In this document: positions 33,251 to 41,737 of the stretch, in pieces
How positions within the stretch are numbered: position 1 is the first letter of the stretch
How the letters are laid out: every line of letters starts with the position of its first letter
DNA from: Tenacibaculum sp. L6
GTDB lineage: Bacteria > Bacteroidota > Bacteroidia > Flavobacteriales > Flavobacteriaceae
Direction of reading: 5' to 3'
DNA length: 41,839 bases
NCBI RefSeq assembly: GCF_028823685.1
Contig: NZ_JAPEHZ010000017.1
Span: 1-41,839, forward strand
Notes under the pieces: model-generated
The model's database searches: none
What the model saw: only the letters and a program-made list of their open reading frames with translations
What the model was told of the DNA's origin: nothing
Program-made: the position numbers and the translations under genes

Positions 33251-33379
33251 TATATTTGAATCCAATAAACTACCCAGATATAAGCATCTTGGGTATCAAA
33301 AAAAATATGTAAGAATTTAGAGGCAAGCTTTTGGGAATAAAACCCTTGGCTATGGTCTTGCGATTAAAACAACTAATAA
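33251..33379 (+). promoter_or_regulatory. fabG promoter and structured 5' leader
   Basis: TATATTTG (33251-33258) is a perfect -7 box, so a transcript should start near 33263 and have a leader of about 117 nt. The leader can fold into a hairpin TACCCAGAT / ATCTTGGGTA (33271-33279 with 33286-33295, one bulged T) and a second stem GCAAG / CTTGC (33323-33327 with 33357-33361) that encloses GGG and CCC (33333-33335, 33343-33345). No open frame is present. I do not recognise the element; it may be a leader RNA controlling fabG or a short independent RNA. Confidence 0.5.
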
Positions 33380-34126
33380 ATGAAACTTTTAGAAAATAAA
33401 ACTGCAATTGTTACAGGTGCTACTAGAGGAATTGGTAGAGGAATTGCCTTAGAGTTTGCAAATCAAGGATGTAACGTTGCATTTACGTATAGCTCTTCTG
33501 TTGAAGCAGCAACTGCCTTAGAAAATGAGTTGAAAGCATTAGGAGTAAAAGCAAAAGGATATCAATCAAATGCAGCTGAATTTGATGCAGCACAAGAATT
33601 GGCTAAAAACGTTTTAGAAGAATTCGGAACTATTGATGTGTTAGTAAATAACGCAGGTATTACAAAAGATAATTTGTTAATGCGTATTTCTGAAGAAGAT
33701 TTTGATAAAGTAATTGAAGTAAATTTAAAATCTGTTTTCAATTTAACCAAAGCAGTAATTCGTCCGATGATGAAACAACGTGCAGGTTCAATTATCAACA
33801 TGAGTTCAGTTGTTGGATTAAAAGGAAATGCTGGTCAAGCAAATTATGCAGCTTCAAAAGCAGGAATTTTAGGATTCTCAAAATCTGTAGCATTAGAATT
33901 AGGTTCTCGTAATATTCGTAGTAATGTAGTTGCTCCAGGTTTTATTGAAACTGAAATGACTGCAAAATTAGATGAAAAAGTAGTTGAAGGTTGGAGAAAT
34001 GAAATTCCTTTAAAAAGAGGAGGAACTCCAGAAGACATCGCTAACGCTTGTGTATTCTTAGCATCAGATATGAGTTCATATATTACTGGTCAAACATTAT
34101 CAGTTGACGGAGGAATGTTAACATAA
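33380..34126 (+). CDS. fabG: 3-oxoacyl-[ACP] reductase FabG
   Basis: NADPH-dependent reduction in the fatty acid elongation cycle. The 248-residue short-chain dehydrogenase has the cofactor motif TGATRGIGRGIA near the N-terminus, NNAGITKDNLLMRISEEDFD, the catalytic Ser in IINMSSVVGLKGNAGQ, Tyr and Lys in NYAASKAG, PGFIETEMTAKL, and the C-terminal ITGQTLSVDGGML. The N-terminal FabG hallmarks make the fatty acid role more likely than another SDR function. It is downstream of a structured leader and ends at a hairpin terminator. Confidence 0.95.
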   Translation: MKLLENKTAIVTGATRGIGRGIALEFANQGCNVAFTYSSSVEAATALENELKALGVKAKGYQSNAAEFDAAQELAKNVLEEFGTIDVLVNNAGITKDNLLMRISEEDFDKVIEVNLKSVFNLTKAVIRPMMKQRAGSIINMSSVVGLKGNAGQANYAASKAGILGFSKSVALELGSRNIRSNVVAPGFIETEMTAKLDEKVVEGWRNEIPLKRGGTPEDIANACVFLASDMSSYITGQTLSVDGGMLT

Positions 34127-34153
34127 AATTTGACTTACTTGTAAAAAACAAAA

Positions 34154-34195
34154 AAGCCTGTGTTATTTTTATAATACAGGCTTCTTTTATTTTTA
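34154..34195 (+). terminator. Terminator after fabG
   Basis: AAGCCTGTGTTAT and ATAATACAGGCTT (34154-34166, 34171-34183) pair over 13 positions, including one G-T wobble on this strand, around TTTT, followed by CTTTTATTTTT. The opposite strand also has a T-rich tract (34155 to 34143), so transcripts from the right may stop here too. Confidence 0.85.
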
Positions 34196-34196
34196 A

Positions 34197-34396
34197 GGGG
34201 GTTGTGTTTGCTTGTTAAGGGGTGCAAGCACGAGGGGTTTGTCTGGGGGACAAATTTCTAAACTCACAACTTAAAGGGGACATAAGTTTTAGGGGAGAGT
34301 TTAGTTTTTAATGATTTATAAAATTCAAAAGATTTGTTGGGGGATACAAATACTGAGGGGTTATTTGAATTTCACAACTCATTAAATTCTTTGGGG
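34197..34396. other. G-tract hairpin array: candidate structured noncoding RNA (strand uncertain)
   Basis: In AT-rich DNA without an open frame there are nine runs of at least four G: 34197, 34219, 34234, 34245, 34276, 34292, 34339, 34357 and 34393 (start positions). Four lie in hairpin loops, each with a perfect 6-bp stem: TGCTTG/CAAGCA (34209-34230), TTTGTC/GACAAA (34238-34254), AACTTA/TAAGTT (34268-34288) and ATTTGT/ACAAAT (34332-34351). Longer stems enclose the last two: CTAAACTC/GAGTTTAG (34258-34304) and AAATTCAAA/TTTGAATTT (34321-34372). GTTGTG (34201-34206) can pair with CACAAC at either 34265-34270 or 34373-34378. Extra G-U pairs beside the second hairpin slightly favour the plus strand; on the minus strand the loops would show CCCC. 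I know no matching RNA family. Confidence 0.6.
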
Positions 34397-34421
34397 ATTT
34401 TTTAGGGAATCATTTATAGTA

Positions 34422-34847
34422 TCATCTTTTTTTGTAATCTTCAAAGGTTCCATCATCATATAGAACCAAAATATTTTTAATTTCTCTAAAAGCGGCCGAT
34501 TCTTTTGGTTTTATAGCACTCTCTGAGAATTGCGTATTTGATTTTTTTTCGGGTTCTTGGTCAAATACTATATTTTCAGCGAACAGAGAAGGAGCTTCAT
34601 TTTTTTCTATTTTTACCTCTTTCTCTTGGTTTTGTGTATTTGGAGGAAAACTACCTTTACCATACACTAACCAATTTAAATCAACTTCATCAAAAGCCGT
34701 TTCAACTTTTATAATAAAATCTAGACTTGGTTTATTTCTTCCTGATAGCAGGTGAGAAATGCTAGATCTTGGAACATCAATTTTATCCGCAAAACTTGAC
34801 GCCGATAAATTGTAATAGTCTAATATCTGTTTTAATCTTTCAATCAT
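34422..34847 (-). CDS. XRE-type helix-turn-helix regulator
   Basis: A 141-residue protein. Residues about 1-62 form a lambda-repressor-like domain (MIERLKQILDYYNLSASSF, ADKIDVPRSSISHLLSGRNK, PSLDFIIKVETAFDEVDLNW). The SSISHLLSGRNKPS part is the recognition helix region. The rest (63-141) is acidic and Lys/Glu-rich, probably disordered, ending in a short conserved-looking YDDGTFEDYKKR. Its targets are unknown. Three palindromes TGTTTAC-N4-GTAAACA-like lie directly upstream over its likely promoter, which suggests self-repression. It lies between the G-tract region downstream and a long gene-poor stretch upstream. Confidence 0.88.
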   Translation of the reverse strand: MIERLKQILDYYNLSASSFADKIDVPRSSISHLLSGRNKPSLDFIIKVETAFDEVDLNWLVYGKGSFPPNTQNQEKEVKIEKNEAPSLFAENIVFDQEPEKKSNTQFSESAIKPKESAAFREIKNILVLYDDGTFEDYKKR

Positions 34848-34848
34848 T

Positions 34849-34917
34849 TGTTTACTAATGTAAACATTAGGGTTTGTTTACGATTGTAAATATATGTTGT
34901 TTTATAATTGTAAACAA
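34849..34917 (-). promoter_or_regulatory. Promoter and operator cluster of the XRE regulator
   Basis: Op1 TGTTTAC-TAAT-GTAAACA (34849-34866) is a perfect palindrome. Op2 TGTTTAC-GATT-GTAAATA (34875-34892) has one mismatch. A third site keeps only the GTAAACA half (34910-34916) well. On the minus strand a TTG (34917-34915) is followed after 20 bases by TATATTTA (34894-34887), a 7/8 match to the -7 box. Thus site 3 covers the -33, site 2 the -7 and site 1 the start region, one base before the ATG. Sites are 24-26 bp apart. Confidence 0.7.
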
Positions 34918-35427
34918 GAAAAATTTAATATTTTTTCAAAACAATTCAAAACAAGACTATTAATTACTTCAATAAACAATATTTAAATCATTGTAATTTA
35001 AGCTTTTAAGTGTTTTATATAAAGAAAATTTATTTTTTTGATAAATGCCTTTATTTACATTTGTAATTAAGTTAATTGTTTGATTTGCTAAATTCACGAA
35101 TGTAAATGCATTTCTTTTTTAATAAATATGATGTGTTTAAATGACCATTTATCCTTATTTAACTGACTTAAACGTCAAATAAGCAACTTTAAGGCGAATA
35201 ATAATGATGTTGCGGTATTTTAAATCTAAATAAATATGAATCAGACTATAAACTTTATAATACTTCTATAACTACTTTAAATTACTTATAGGTTTAATCA
35301 TATCCTTTTAAAGTACTTATATAAACAGATTATATATGCAGAATAGAAGTTGAATGAGAAGAATATTACAAATGTTACCACAATTTGATAGTTAATAAAT
35401 GTAAAATACGCACTGTATTGTTTACTT
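34918..35427. other. Gene-free AT-rich region
   Basis: No open frame over about 30 codons is convincing on either strand. It holds two more matches to the operator-like pattern: TATTTAC-ATTT-GTAATTA (35052-35069), and the start of TGTTTAC-TTTT-GTAAAAA (35419-35436). Each includes a perfect plus-strand -7 box (TACATTTG at 35056-35063, TACTTTTG at 35423-35430). The region could hold an undetected small RNA, but no conserved structure or terminator was recognised apart from the purL terminator at its right end. Confidence 0.5.
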
Positions 35428-35465
35428 TTGTAAAAAAAGAAAGCACCCTGTTTACAGAGTGCTTT
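35428..35465 (-). terminator. purL terminator
   Basis: On the minus strand AAAGCACTCTG pairs with CAGGGTGCTTT around TAAA (35465-35440), with one T-G wobble, followed by TCTTTTTTTA. The wobble forms only on this strand (it is C-A on the other), which supports its use as the purL terminator. Confidence 0.85.
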
Positions 35466-35491
35466 TTGTAGTTGAGAATGTAGTATTCTAC

Positions 35492-38400
35492 TTATTTTTT
35501 ATTCTCTATCCATTTTCTTGCATTAACAAAAGCTTCTAACCAAGGAGAAACTTCATCTTGTCTGTCTTGTGGATAGTTAGCCCAGTTCCATTGGAAAGTA
35601 GAACGTTCAATATGTGGCATAGTTACTAAATGACGACCAGTCTTATCACATAACATTGCTGTATTATAATCTGAACCGTTTGGATTGTTAGGATATCCTT
35701 CATATCCGTACTTAGCAACAATGTTGTAATTGTCTTCAGTTTCAGGTAAATTGAATTTTCCTTCTCCGTGAGAAATCCAAACTCCTAATTCAGTTCCTGC
35801 TAAACTAGATAACATTACTGAATTATTCTCTTGAACTTTTACAGATGTAAACGAACTTTCGTGCTTTTTAGAATCATTGTGCAACATCTTACCATGCTCA
35901 TTATGCTCTGGGTTGATTAACTCTAATTCCATAAACAACTGACATCCGTTACAAATACCAACAGAAAGTGTATCTTCTCTTTTAAAGAAGTTTTTCAAAG
36001 CAGTGTTCGCTTTTTCATTATATAAAAATGCTCCAGCCCATCCTTTAGCAGAACCCAAAACATCTGAATTTGAAAAACCACCAACAGCTCCAATAAATTG
36101 TATATCTTCTAACGTTTCACGACCAGAAATTAAATCTGTCATGTGAACATCCTTCACATCAAAACCAGCTAAATACATGGCATTTGCCATTTCACGTTCA
36201 GAGTTTGAACCTTTTTCACGAATGATAGCAGCTTTAGGTCTGTTAGTTACAGTACCCAGAGTGTCAGCAAGCTTTCCTGTAAAATGCGTTGGGAATGTAT
36301 ATTGTAAAGGTTGATTTTTATAATTATCAAAACGATCTTTAGCTAAACCATTTGCTGTTTGCTTTTGATCTAATAAATACGAAGTCTTATACCAAGTATC
36401 TCTTAATTCAGCAATCGATAAAGCAAAAACATCAGATCCGTTTTTAATATTTAATCGATCAGATTCAGTTACCGAACCAATTTTAAAGAATTCAATATTA
36501 TTATTAGTTAAAGTTTGTTCTACAGAAGCGTCGATTGCTTGGAAAACAATTCCAGAGTTTTCAGCAAATAACAACTTGATACTATCAGCTTCATTTAAAG
36601 TAGATAAATCTAAGTTTGCACCTACATTTACATCTGCAAAGCACAATTCTAACAAGGTAGTAATCAATCCTCCAGATGCAACATCGTGACCAGCAACGAT
36701 TTTTCCTTCCTTAATTAAATTCTGTAAAACATTAAATGCCGATTTAAAGAACTCATTATTAGTAATCGTAGGAGCAGAGTTACCTAATTTATTTAGTATC
36801 TGTGCAAATGAACTTCCTCCTAATTTGAAATCATCTTGTGATAAGTTGATATAATAGATATCTCCTTTGTTTGCTTGTAAAAGAGGTTCTACTACTTTAG
36901 TAATATCGTTACAGTTAGCCGCAGCAGAAATAACTACAGTTCCTGGAGAAATTACTTCTTCATTAGGATATTTCTGTTTCATCGATAAAGAATCCTTTCC
37001 TGTTGGAACGTTGATTCCTAAATCGATAGAAAAATCAGAAACAGCTTTTACTGCTTTGTATAAACGAGCATCTTCACCTTCATTTTTACAAGGCCACATC
37101 CAGTTTGCTGATAATGAAACCGATTGTAAACCATCTTTTAAAGGAGCCCATACGATATTAGTTAATGCTTCAGCAATTGAATTTTTACTTCCTGCTTCTG
37201 GATCAATCAATCCTGAAATAGGAGAGTGTCCAATTGTAGTAGCAATACCTTCTTTACCTTTATAATCTAATGCCATTACACCGACATTGTTCAATGGAAT
37301 TTGTAAAGAACCAACACATTGTTGCTTCGCTACTTTACCTCCAACACAACGGTCAACTTTATTCGTCAACCAATCTTTACAGGCAACAGCTTCTAATTGT
37401 AAAACTTGCTCTAAATATTGTGTAAAGTTTTCTTTAGAATACTCAACATCAGCATAATTACGATTTACTGTTTTATCAGTCATAATCGTTTTTGGAGAAC
37501 TTCCAAACATATCTTCTAAAGCTAAATCCATTGGTTTGTTACCATTGGTTTTAGATTCAAAAGTAAAACGGTGATCCCCAGTAACATCACCTACTGTGTA
37601 CATTGGTGAACGTTCACGTTCAGCAATTTTATTAAGGGTGTCGATATGCTTTTCAGCAATAACTAACCCCATACGTTCTTGAGATTCGTTACCGATAATC
37701 TCTTTATCAGATAGCGTAGGGTCTCCAACAGGTAATTTATCTAAATCGATTTTTCCGCCAGTATCTTCTACTAATTCTGATAAACAGTTTAAGTGCCCAC
37801 CAGCTCCGTGATCGTGAATAGAAACAATAAAGTTTTCATCACTTTCTACCATACCACGAACAGCGTTGGCTGCACGTTTTTGCATTTCAGGATTTGAACG
37901 TTGAATTGCGTTTAATTCAATTCCTGTTGAAAATTCTCCAGTATCAGCAGAAGAAACTGCAGCTCCTCCCATACCAATACGGTAGTTTTCACCACCTAGA
38001 ATTACTATTTTATCTCCTTCTTGTGGAGTATCTTTTAATGCTTGTTCTTTTTTACCATATCCGATACCACCAGCTTGCATGATTACTTTATCGAAACCAA
38101 GTTTGCGAGCATCTTCTTCGTGTTCAAAAGTTAGAACAGAACCACAGATTAATGGCTGACCAAATTTATTACCGAAATCAGAAGCTCCATTGGAAGCTTT
38201 GATTAAGATATCCATAGGAGTTTGGTATAACCACTTACGTTCATCCATTCCTTTTTCCCAAGGACGATTTTCCTCTAAGCGAGAATACGAAGTCATATAT
38301 ACAGCAGTACCTGCTAATGGTAATGATCCTTTTCCACCAGCTAATCTATCACGAATTTCTCCACCTGATCCTGTAGCAGCCCCATTAAAAGGCTCAACAG

Positions 38401-39160
38401 TAGTAGGAAAGTTGTGTGTTTCAGCTTTTAAAGAAATAACAGATTCAAACTCTTTTGTTTCGTAAAAATCTGGTTTATCTGCACTTTTCGGAGCAAATTG
38501 CTCTACTTTTGGACCTTTAACAAAAGCAACATTGTCTTTATAAGCTGAAACAATATCATTAGGGTTTTTTGCCGAAGTTTCTTTAATTAATTTGAATAAA
38601 GAAGTTGGCATTTCTTCACCATCAATAACAAAAGTACCGTTGAAAATTTTATGGCGACAGTGCTCTGAATTTACTTGAGAGAATCCAAATACTTCAGAAT
38701 CTGTTAACTTTCTTCCAATTTTAGTAGCTACTTCTTCTAAATACACAATTTCTTCTTCACTTAAGGCTAACCCTTCTTGCTCATTATAAGTAGCAATATC
38801 ATCAATTTCTAAAATTGGCTCAGGTTGAATATTGATCGTAAAAGTTTCTTGGTTTAATCCGTCAAACTTTTGAGAAATCATAGGGTCGAAGTCAGAAAAA
38901 TTATTAGCTACTGCATCAAATTCTTCAATTCTGATAATTCCAGAAATTCCCATATTTTGAGTAATTTCAACTGCATTGGTACTCCAAGGAGTAATCATTG
39001 CTGCTCTAGGCCCAACAAAAAAGGCGTCAAGAGACGCCGCATTTATTTTCGGTTGGTTGCCAAATAACCAAGTTAACTTCGAAATTGTTTCAGATGTTAA
39101 TTCTTCTGTTGTTTGAACAGCAAAAACCTTGCTGTTTACGTTTCCAAAGAAATGAATCAT
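35492..39160 (-). CDS. purL: Phosphoribosylformylglycinamidine synthase (large single-chain form)
   Basis: Fourth step of purine synthesis, converting FGAR, glutamine and ATP to FGAM. The 1222-residue protein has the domains of the E. coli-type enzyme: an N-terminal PurS-like part; a linker (SEEEIVYLEEVATKIGRKLT); two AIR-synthase-like ATP domains with NSEHCRHKIFNG, LKAETHNFPTTVEPFNGAAT, GGAAVSSADTG and HDHGAGGHLNCLSE, and later GHDVASGGLITTL; and a C-terminal class I glutamine amidotransferase with the nucleophile Cys in SVGICNGCQLFMEL, the ISHGEG segment and MPHIERSTFQWNW. It is a single-gene unit with a terminator downstream. Full length and intact. Confidence 0.97.
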   Translation of the reverse strand: MIHFFGNVNSKVFAVQTTEELTSETISKLTWLFGNQPKINAASLDAFFVGPRAAMITPWSTNAVEITQNMGISGIIRIEEFDAVANNFSDFDPMISQKFDGLNQETFTINIQPEPILEIDDIATYNEQEGLALSEEEIVYLEEVATKIGRKLTDSEVFGFSQVNSEHCRHKIFNGTFVIDGEEMPTSLFKLIKETSAKNPNDIVSAYKDNVAFVKGPKVEQFAPKSADKPDFYETKEFESVISLKAETHNFPTTVEPFNGAATGSGGEIRDRLAGGKGSLPLAGTAVYMTSYSRLEENRPWEKGMDERKWLYQTPMDILIKASNGASDFGNKFGQPLICGSVLTFEHEEDARKLGFDKVIMQAGGIGYGKKEQALKDTPQEGDKIVILGGENYRIGMGGAAVSSADTGEFSTGIELNAIQRSNPEMQKRAANAVRGMVESDENFIVSIHDHGAGGHLNCLSELVEDTGGKIDLDKLPVGDPTLSDKEIIGNESQERMGLVIAEKHIDTLNKIAERERSPMYTVGDVTGDHRFTFESKTNGNKPMDLALEDMFGSSPKTIMTDKTVNRNYADVEYSKENFTQYLEQVLQLEAVACKDWLTNKVDRCVGGKVAKQQCVGSLQIPLNNVGVMALDYKGKEGIATTIGHSPISGLIDPEAGSKNSIAEALTNIVWAPLKDGLQSVSLSANWMWPCKNEGEDARLYKAVKAVSDFSIDLGINVPTGKDSLSMKQKYPNEEVISPGTVVISAAANCNDITKVVEPLLQANKGDIYYINLSQDDFKLGGSSFAQILNKLGNSAPTITNNEFFKSAFNVLQNLIKEGKIVAGHDVASGGLITTLLELCFADVNVGANLDLSTLNEADSIKLLFAENSGIVFQAIDASVEQTLTNNNIEFFKIGSVTESDRLNIKNGSDVFALSIAELRDTWYKTSYLLDQKQTANGLAKDRFDNYKNQPLQYTFPTHFTGKLADTLGTVTNRPKAAIIREKGSNSEREMANAMYLAGFDVKDVHMTDLISGRETLEDIQFIGAVGGFSNSDVLGSAKGWAGAFLYNEKANTALKNFFKREDTLSVGICNGCQLFMELELINPEHNEHGKMLHNDSKKHESSFTSVKVQENNSVMLSSLAGTELGVWISHGEGKFNLPETEDNYNIVAKYGYEGYPNNPNGSDYNTAMLCDKTGRHLVTMPHIERSTFQWNWANYPQDRQDEVSPWLEAFVNARKWIENKK

Positions 39161-39227
39161 TATTAGTTGTGTTTGTGTGTGTTTTTGAAAGGTGTAAATT
39201 TAATTCTTTTGGATGAAATAGAAGCAT

Positions 39228-39257
39228 AAAAAAAGCAGCAAAATTTTGCTGCTTTTT
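39228..39257 (-). terminator. Terminator of the S41 peptidase gene
   Basis: AAAAAGCAGCAAAA and TTTTGCTGCTTTTT form a perfect palindrome (39230-39257), followed on the minus strand by a run of seven T. It lies 12 bases after the stop codon of the peptidase gene and upstream of purL. Confidence 0.88.
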
Positions 39258-39268
39258 ATATGGTAATT

Positions 39269-40741
39269 TTACTTATTAAAGTAATGACTGTCAATATACA
39301 TTTCTTGTTCAAACTTGTTTGTTGATACATTTATATCAATACGTTCAAAACTTTTTACTTCGTATGTAGATTTTGCCGATACACCTCTTATATCATCTAG
39401 TGCTGTTTTAAGCACAATTTCATTTTCATCACCAAAAGGTAAGATGTTATCCCAATGTTTCCATTCTTCGATTAAGATATTAGGCTCAAATCCATCACCA
39501 TAATCATTTTGACCAAGCTTATTATAAATCTGAAAAACTATCGGTTGCATAGCCATTTTATGAGAAGAATTAGCAGAGTTTACATTTGTATAATCACTAA
39601 TTGGAGAGTCATAGAGTGTTATAGATCCCTCGTTTTTACCTACTGTTTTGGTTCCTACTACTTTAACTTCTATAAAAGGGCGTAATCCGTTTATAATCAT
39701 TTCACTAGCAGATGCTGTGCTACCAGAAGTTAAAACATATAATCTTTCAATACCAGACAGTCTATTAATGGTTTCTTCATGGGTTTTTTTTCCATCAGCC
39801 CCATAAACATTTAACGTATTATCAAAATAGTAAGGATCATTGTATTGAGAGTGTTTACTATTAAACTTTAATTCAGCAAATTTATCAGTACCAGCTTCTG
39901 CACGTATCATGCTTGCTAAATATGCAGATGTTTCTACAGAACCACCACCATTAATTCTTAAATCTAATACTAATTCTTGAACACCAGCAGACTTCAACTC
40001 GCCAAAAGCAGCGTTTAATTCATCATTATAAGATGATCTGAACCCATTATATAGTATATAACCAACTTTTGTGCCATCAACATCAATAATATTAGTTGAA
40101 TGTACTGGATTGTCAGATACTACAGCTTGTGAAATTGTTTTATTTTCTTTAAAAGTTTGACCATCTTTTTCAGTAAAAGAAAATTCAGAGGTCTCTTGGT
40201 AATATCCATCAAGTACAGTTTCATAATTACTTACGGTCATTACAGTTCCATTTATAGCATTAATTATGTCTCCTCTTTTAAATCCTGCTAAATCTGCAGG
40301 AGAATTTTCAGAAACATGCTGAATATACATTACTACATAATCGGTTGTACCAACTCTAACCAAACTAGGTCTAAAACCAAAAGTTTTAGAAGTACCTTGA
40401 AATTGTTGTTGCTGAGCTACGTAATCTTCAATAAACCAAGAGAAATCATCATTTGCGTGCTTTAGGCTTTCAAATAACGAGCTAGGAGTACTATAGGAGT
40501 TAAGATAAGTATAGTAGTCATTTTTATTATCATCTTTACTATCTGTTAAATTAGGAACATCTTCTTGCCAGTTGTACCATGAGTTCATGGCTTTCCAAAC
40601 AAAGTTGTTTACTTCATTGTTTAAAGTAACTTCTACAACAGGTTCCTCAATCTCTTTTTCTTTTTCAGGAACTACTTCATTGTCTTTACTACAGCTTAAA
40701 AATACAATAAACAGTAAAGATAATAATGTGATTTTTTTCAT
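39269..40741 (-). CDS. S41 family peptidase, lipoprotein with PDZ domain
   Basis: A 490-residue C-terminal-processing-type serine protease. The N-terminus is a lipoprotein signal (MKKITLLSLLFIVFLSCSKD) with the lipobox Cys, followed by an acidic linker (EKEKEIEEP). A PDZ domain lies at about 140-200 (SENSPADLAGFKRGDIINAI). The S41 core follows: VGYILYNGF, LVLDLRINGGGSVETSAYLA, LTSGSTASASEMIINGL with the nucleophile Ser, and VGTKTVGKNEGS with the general base Lys. It is probably anchored at the periplasmic face or the surface. Substrates are unknown. A longer alternative N-terminus is not present. It stands alone with its own terminator. Confidence 0.92.
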   Translation of the reverse strand: MKKITLLSLLFIVFLSCSKDNEVVPEKEKEIEEPVVEVTLNNEVNNFVWKAMNSWYNWQEDVPNLTDSKDDNKNDYYTYLNSYSTPSSLFESLKHANDDFSWFIEDYVAQQQQFQGTSKTFGFRPSLVRVGTTDYVVMYIQHVSENSPADLAGFKRGDIINAINGTVMTVSNYETVLDGYYQETSEFSFTEKDGQTFKENKTISQAVVSDNPVHSTNIIDVDGTKVGYILYNGFRSSYNDELNAAFGELKSAGVQELVLDLRINGGGSVETSAYLASMIRAEAGTDKFAELKFNSKHSQYNDPYYFDNTLNVYGADGKKTHEETINRLSGIERLYVLTSGSTASASEMIINGLRPFIEVKVVGTKTVGKNEGSITLYDSPISDYTNVNSANSSHKMAMQPIVFQIYNKLGQNDYGDGFEPNILIEEWKHWDNILPFGDENEIVLKTALDDIRGVSAKSTYEVKSFERIDINVSTNKFEQEMYIDSHYFNK

Positions 40742-40823
40742 TTTAAAGTGTAATTATTTATTAGTTATTAAACAATATAACAGATAAATTATGAAAAACC
40801 CTACCTTTTTAACATAAAAGATA

Positions 40824-41615
40824 TTATTTAGGAATCCTATCTCGCTCTATTTTACCATTTTTAACAGCCTTGTAGTTTTCATAACAGTTTAAAACGGCTT
40901 CGATTAATTGTAAATCACTAGCTTTTTTTATGAAATATTCAGAATAGTTGCAGTCAGAGAGTAGTTTGTTTAGCTCAGTTCTGTCCATTTCTAGATACTC
41001 CATCATAACTTCACGATCAAATTTACCAGCTAACATTTTACGTAAATCGTCTTCTTGTTTAAGTTTTTTCAGTTTTTTTAGCTGTTTAGGTTTGCTTCCG
41101 AAGTGATTATATACTAAATCGACAGGATTTAAGAGTTTAGCAATAGGAGAGGAGATCTTTTGAGGTTTTCCTACTTCATAGGTTTGTGGTAAACCGTTAA
41201 TATGAATTCTTGTAAAACGATCTTTAGGTACTTGTTTTACATCAACTTCTAAAACACCAATAAGCTCTGTAGACTTAATTACGACTTCCTTAACCTCTTC
41301 AGGTTTTTCCTCTAAAGAAATTACCACTTCATTTCCTTTTAAAAGGTCGTTTGTTACTTTTAGTTTTATAGAAGAGTATCCTAAATAAGATACAAGTACA
41401 GTATCATTTGCTTTTGCTACTAGATCAAAAGCTCCTTGTTCGTTGGTAATTGTACCCACTACCGTATTTAAGTTTAATATATGTGCAGCACTTAAAGGTT
41501 TTTTAGATTCAGAATCTATAATTTGTCCTTTAAGGTTATTGTTTTGAGTGGTTTGAGCTATTGTTATAAATGATGAAACAAGTAATAACAATAAAAAAGT
41601 ATATTTTTTTTGCAT
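40824..41615 (-). CDS. Carboxypeptidase-regulatory-like domain protein, secreted
   Basis: A 263-residue protein with a signal peptide (MQKKYTFLLLLLVSSFITIA, ending in AQ). Residues about 25-110 form the beta-sandwich of CarboxypepD_reg-like domains: LKGQIIDSESKKPLSAAHI, GTITNEQGAFDLVAKAND and VSYLGYSS. The rest is charged and helical, with LNPVDLVYNHFGSKPKQLKKL and a C-terminal MEYLEMDRTELNKLLSDC. This arrangement is common in flavobacteria; the domain usually precedes TonB-dependent receptors, but here no barrel follows. It may be a periplasmic helper of outer membrane proteins; this is a guess from composition. Confidence 0.85.
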   Translation of the reverse strand: MQKKYTFLLLLLVSSFITIAQTTQNNNLKGQIIDSESKKPLSAAHILNLNTVVGTITNEQGAFDLVAKANDTVLVSYLGYSSIKLKVTNDLLKGNEVVISLEEKPEEVKEVVIKSTELIGVLEVDVKQVPKDRFTRIHINGLPQTYEVGKPQKISSPIAKLLNPVDLVYNHFGSKPKQLKKLKKLKQEDDLRKMLAGKFDREVMMEYLEMDRTELNKLLSDCNYSEYFIKKASDLQLIEAVLNCYENYKAVKNGKIERDRIPK

Positions 41616-41696
41616 AATGCAATAATAAGCATAAATAAATTTTGTTTAGTTAATTATCTGTGAAATTGATACGGTAAGTACAAGATATTGTGGAAT

Positions 41697-41728
41697 AAAA
41701 AAACACAAACTATATAATAGCTTGTGTT
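41697..41728 (-). terminator. Terminator of the tRNA-Leu gene
   Basis: On the minus strand AACACAAGCTAT pairs with ATAGTTTGTGTT (41728-41717 with 41713-41702; one G-T wobble), followed by a run of seven T. It begins 9 bases after the tRNA 3' end. Confidence 0.8.
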
Positions 41729-41737
41729 GTTTATAGT

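Noticed and set aside
34197..34249. Intramolecular G-quadruplex
   Set aside because: The first four G runs are 11-22 bases apart, so the loops are long and the hairpin stems compete. It remains possible but is a weaker reading than hairpins with G loops.
34197..34396. CRISPR array or attC-like repeats
   Set aside because: The G-tract units share only the G run and stem length; the stem sequences differ and spacing is irregular, so this is not a direct-repeat array. There are no cas or integron genes nearby.
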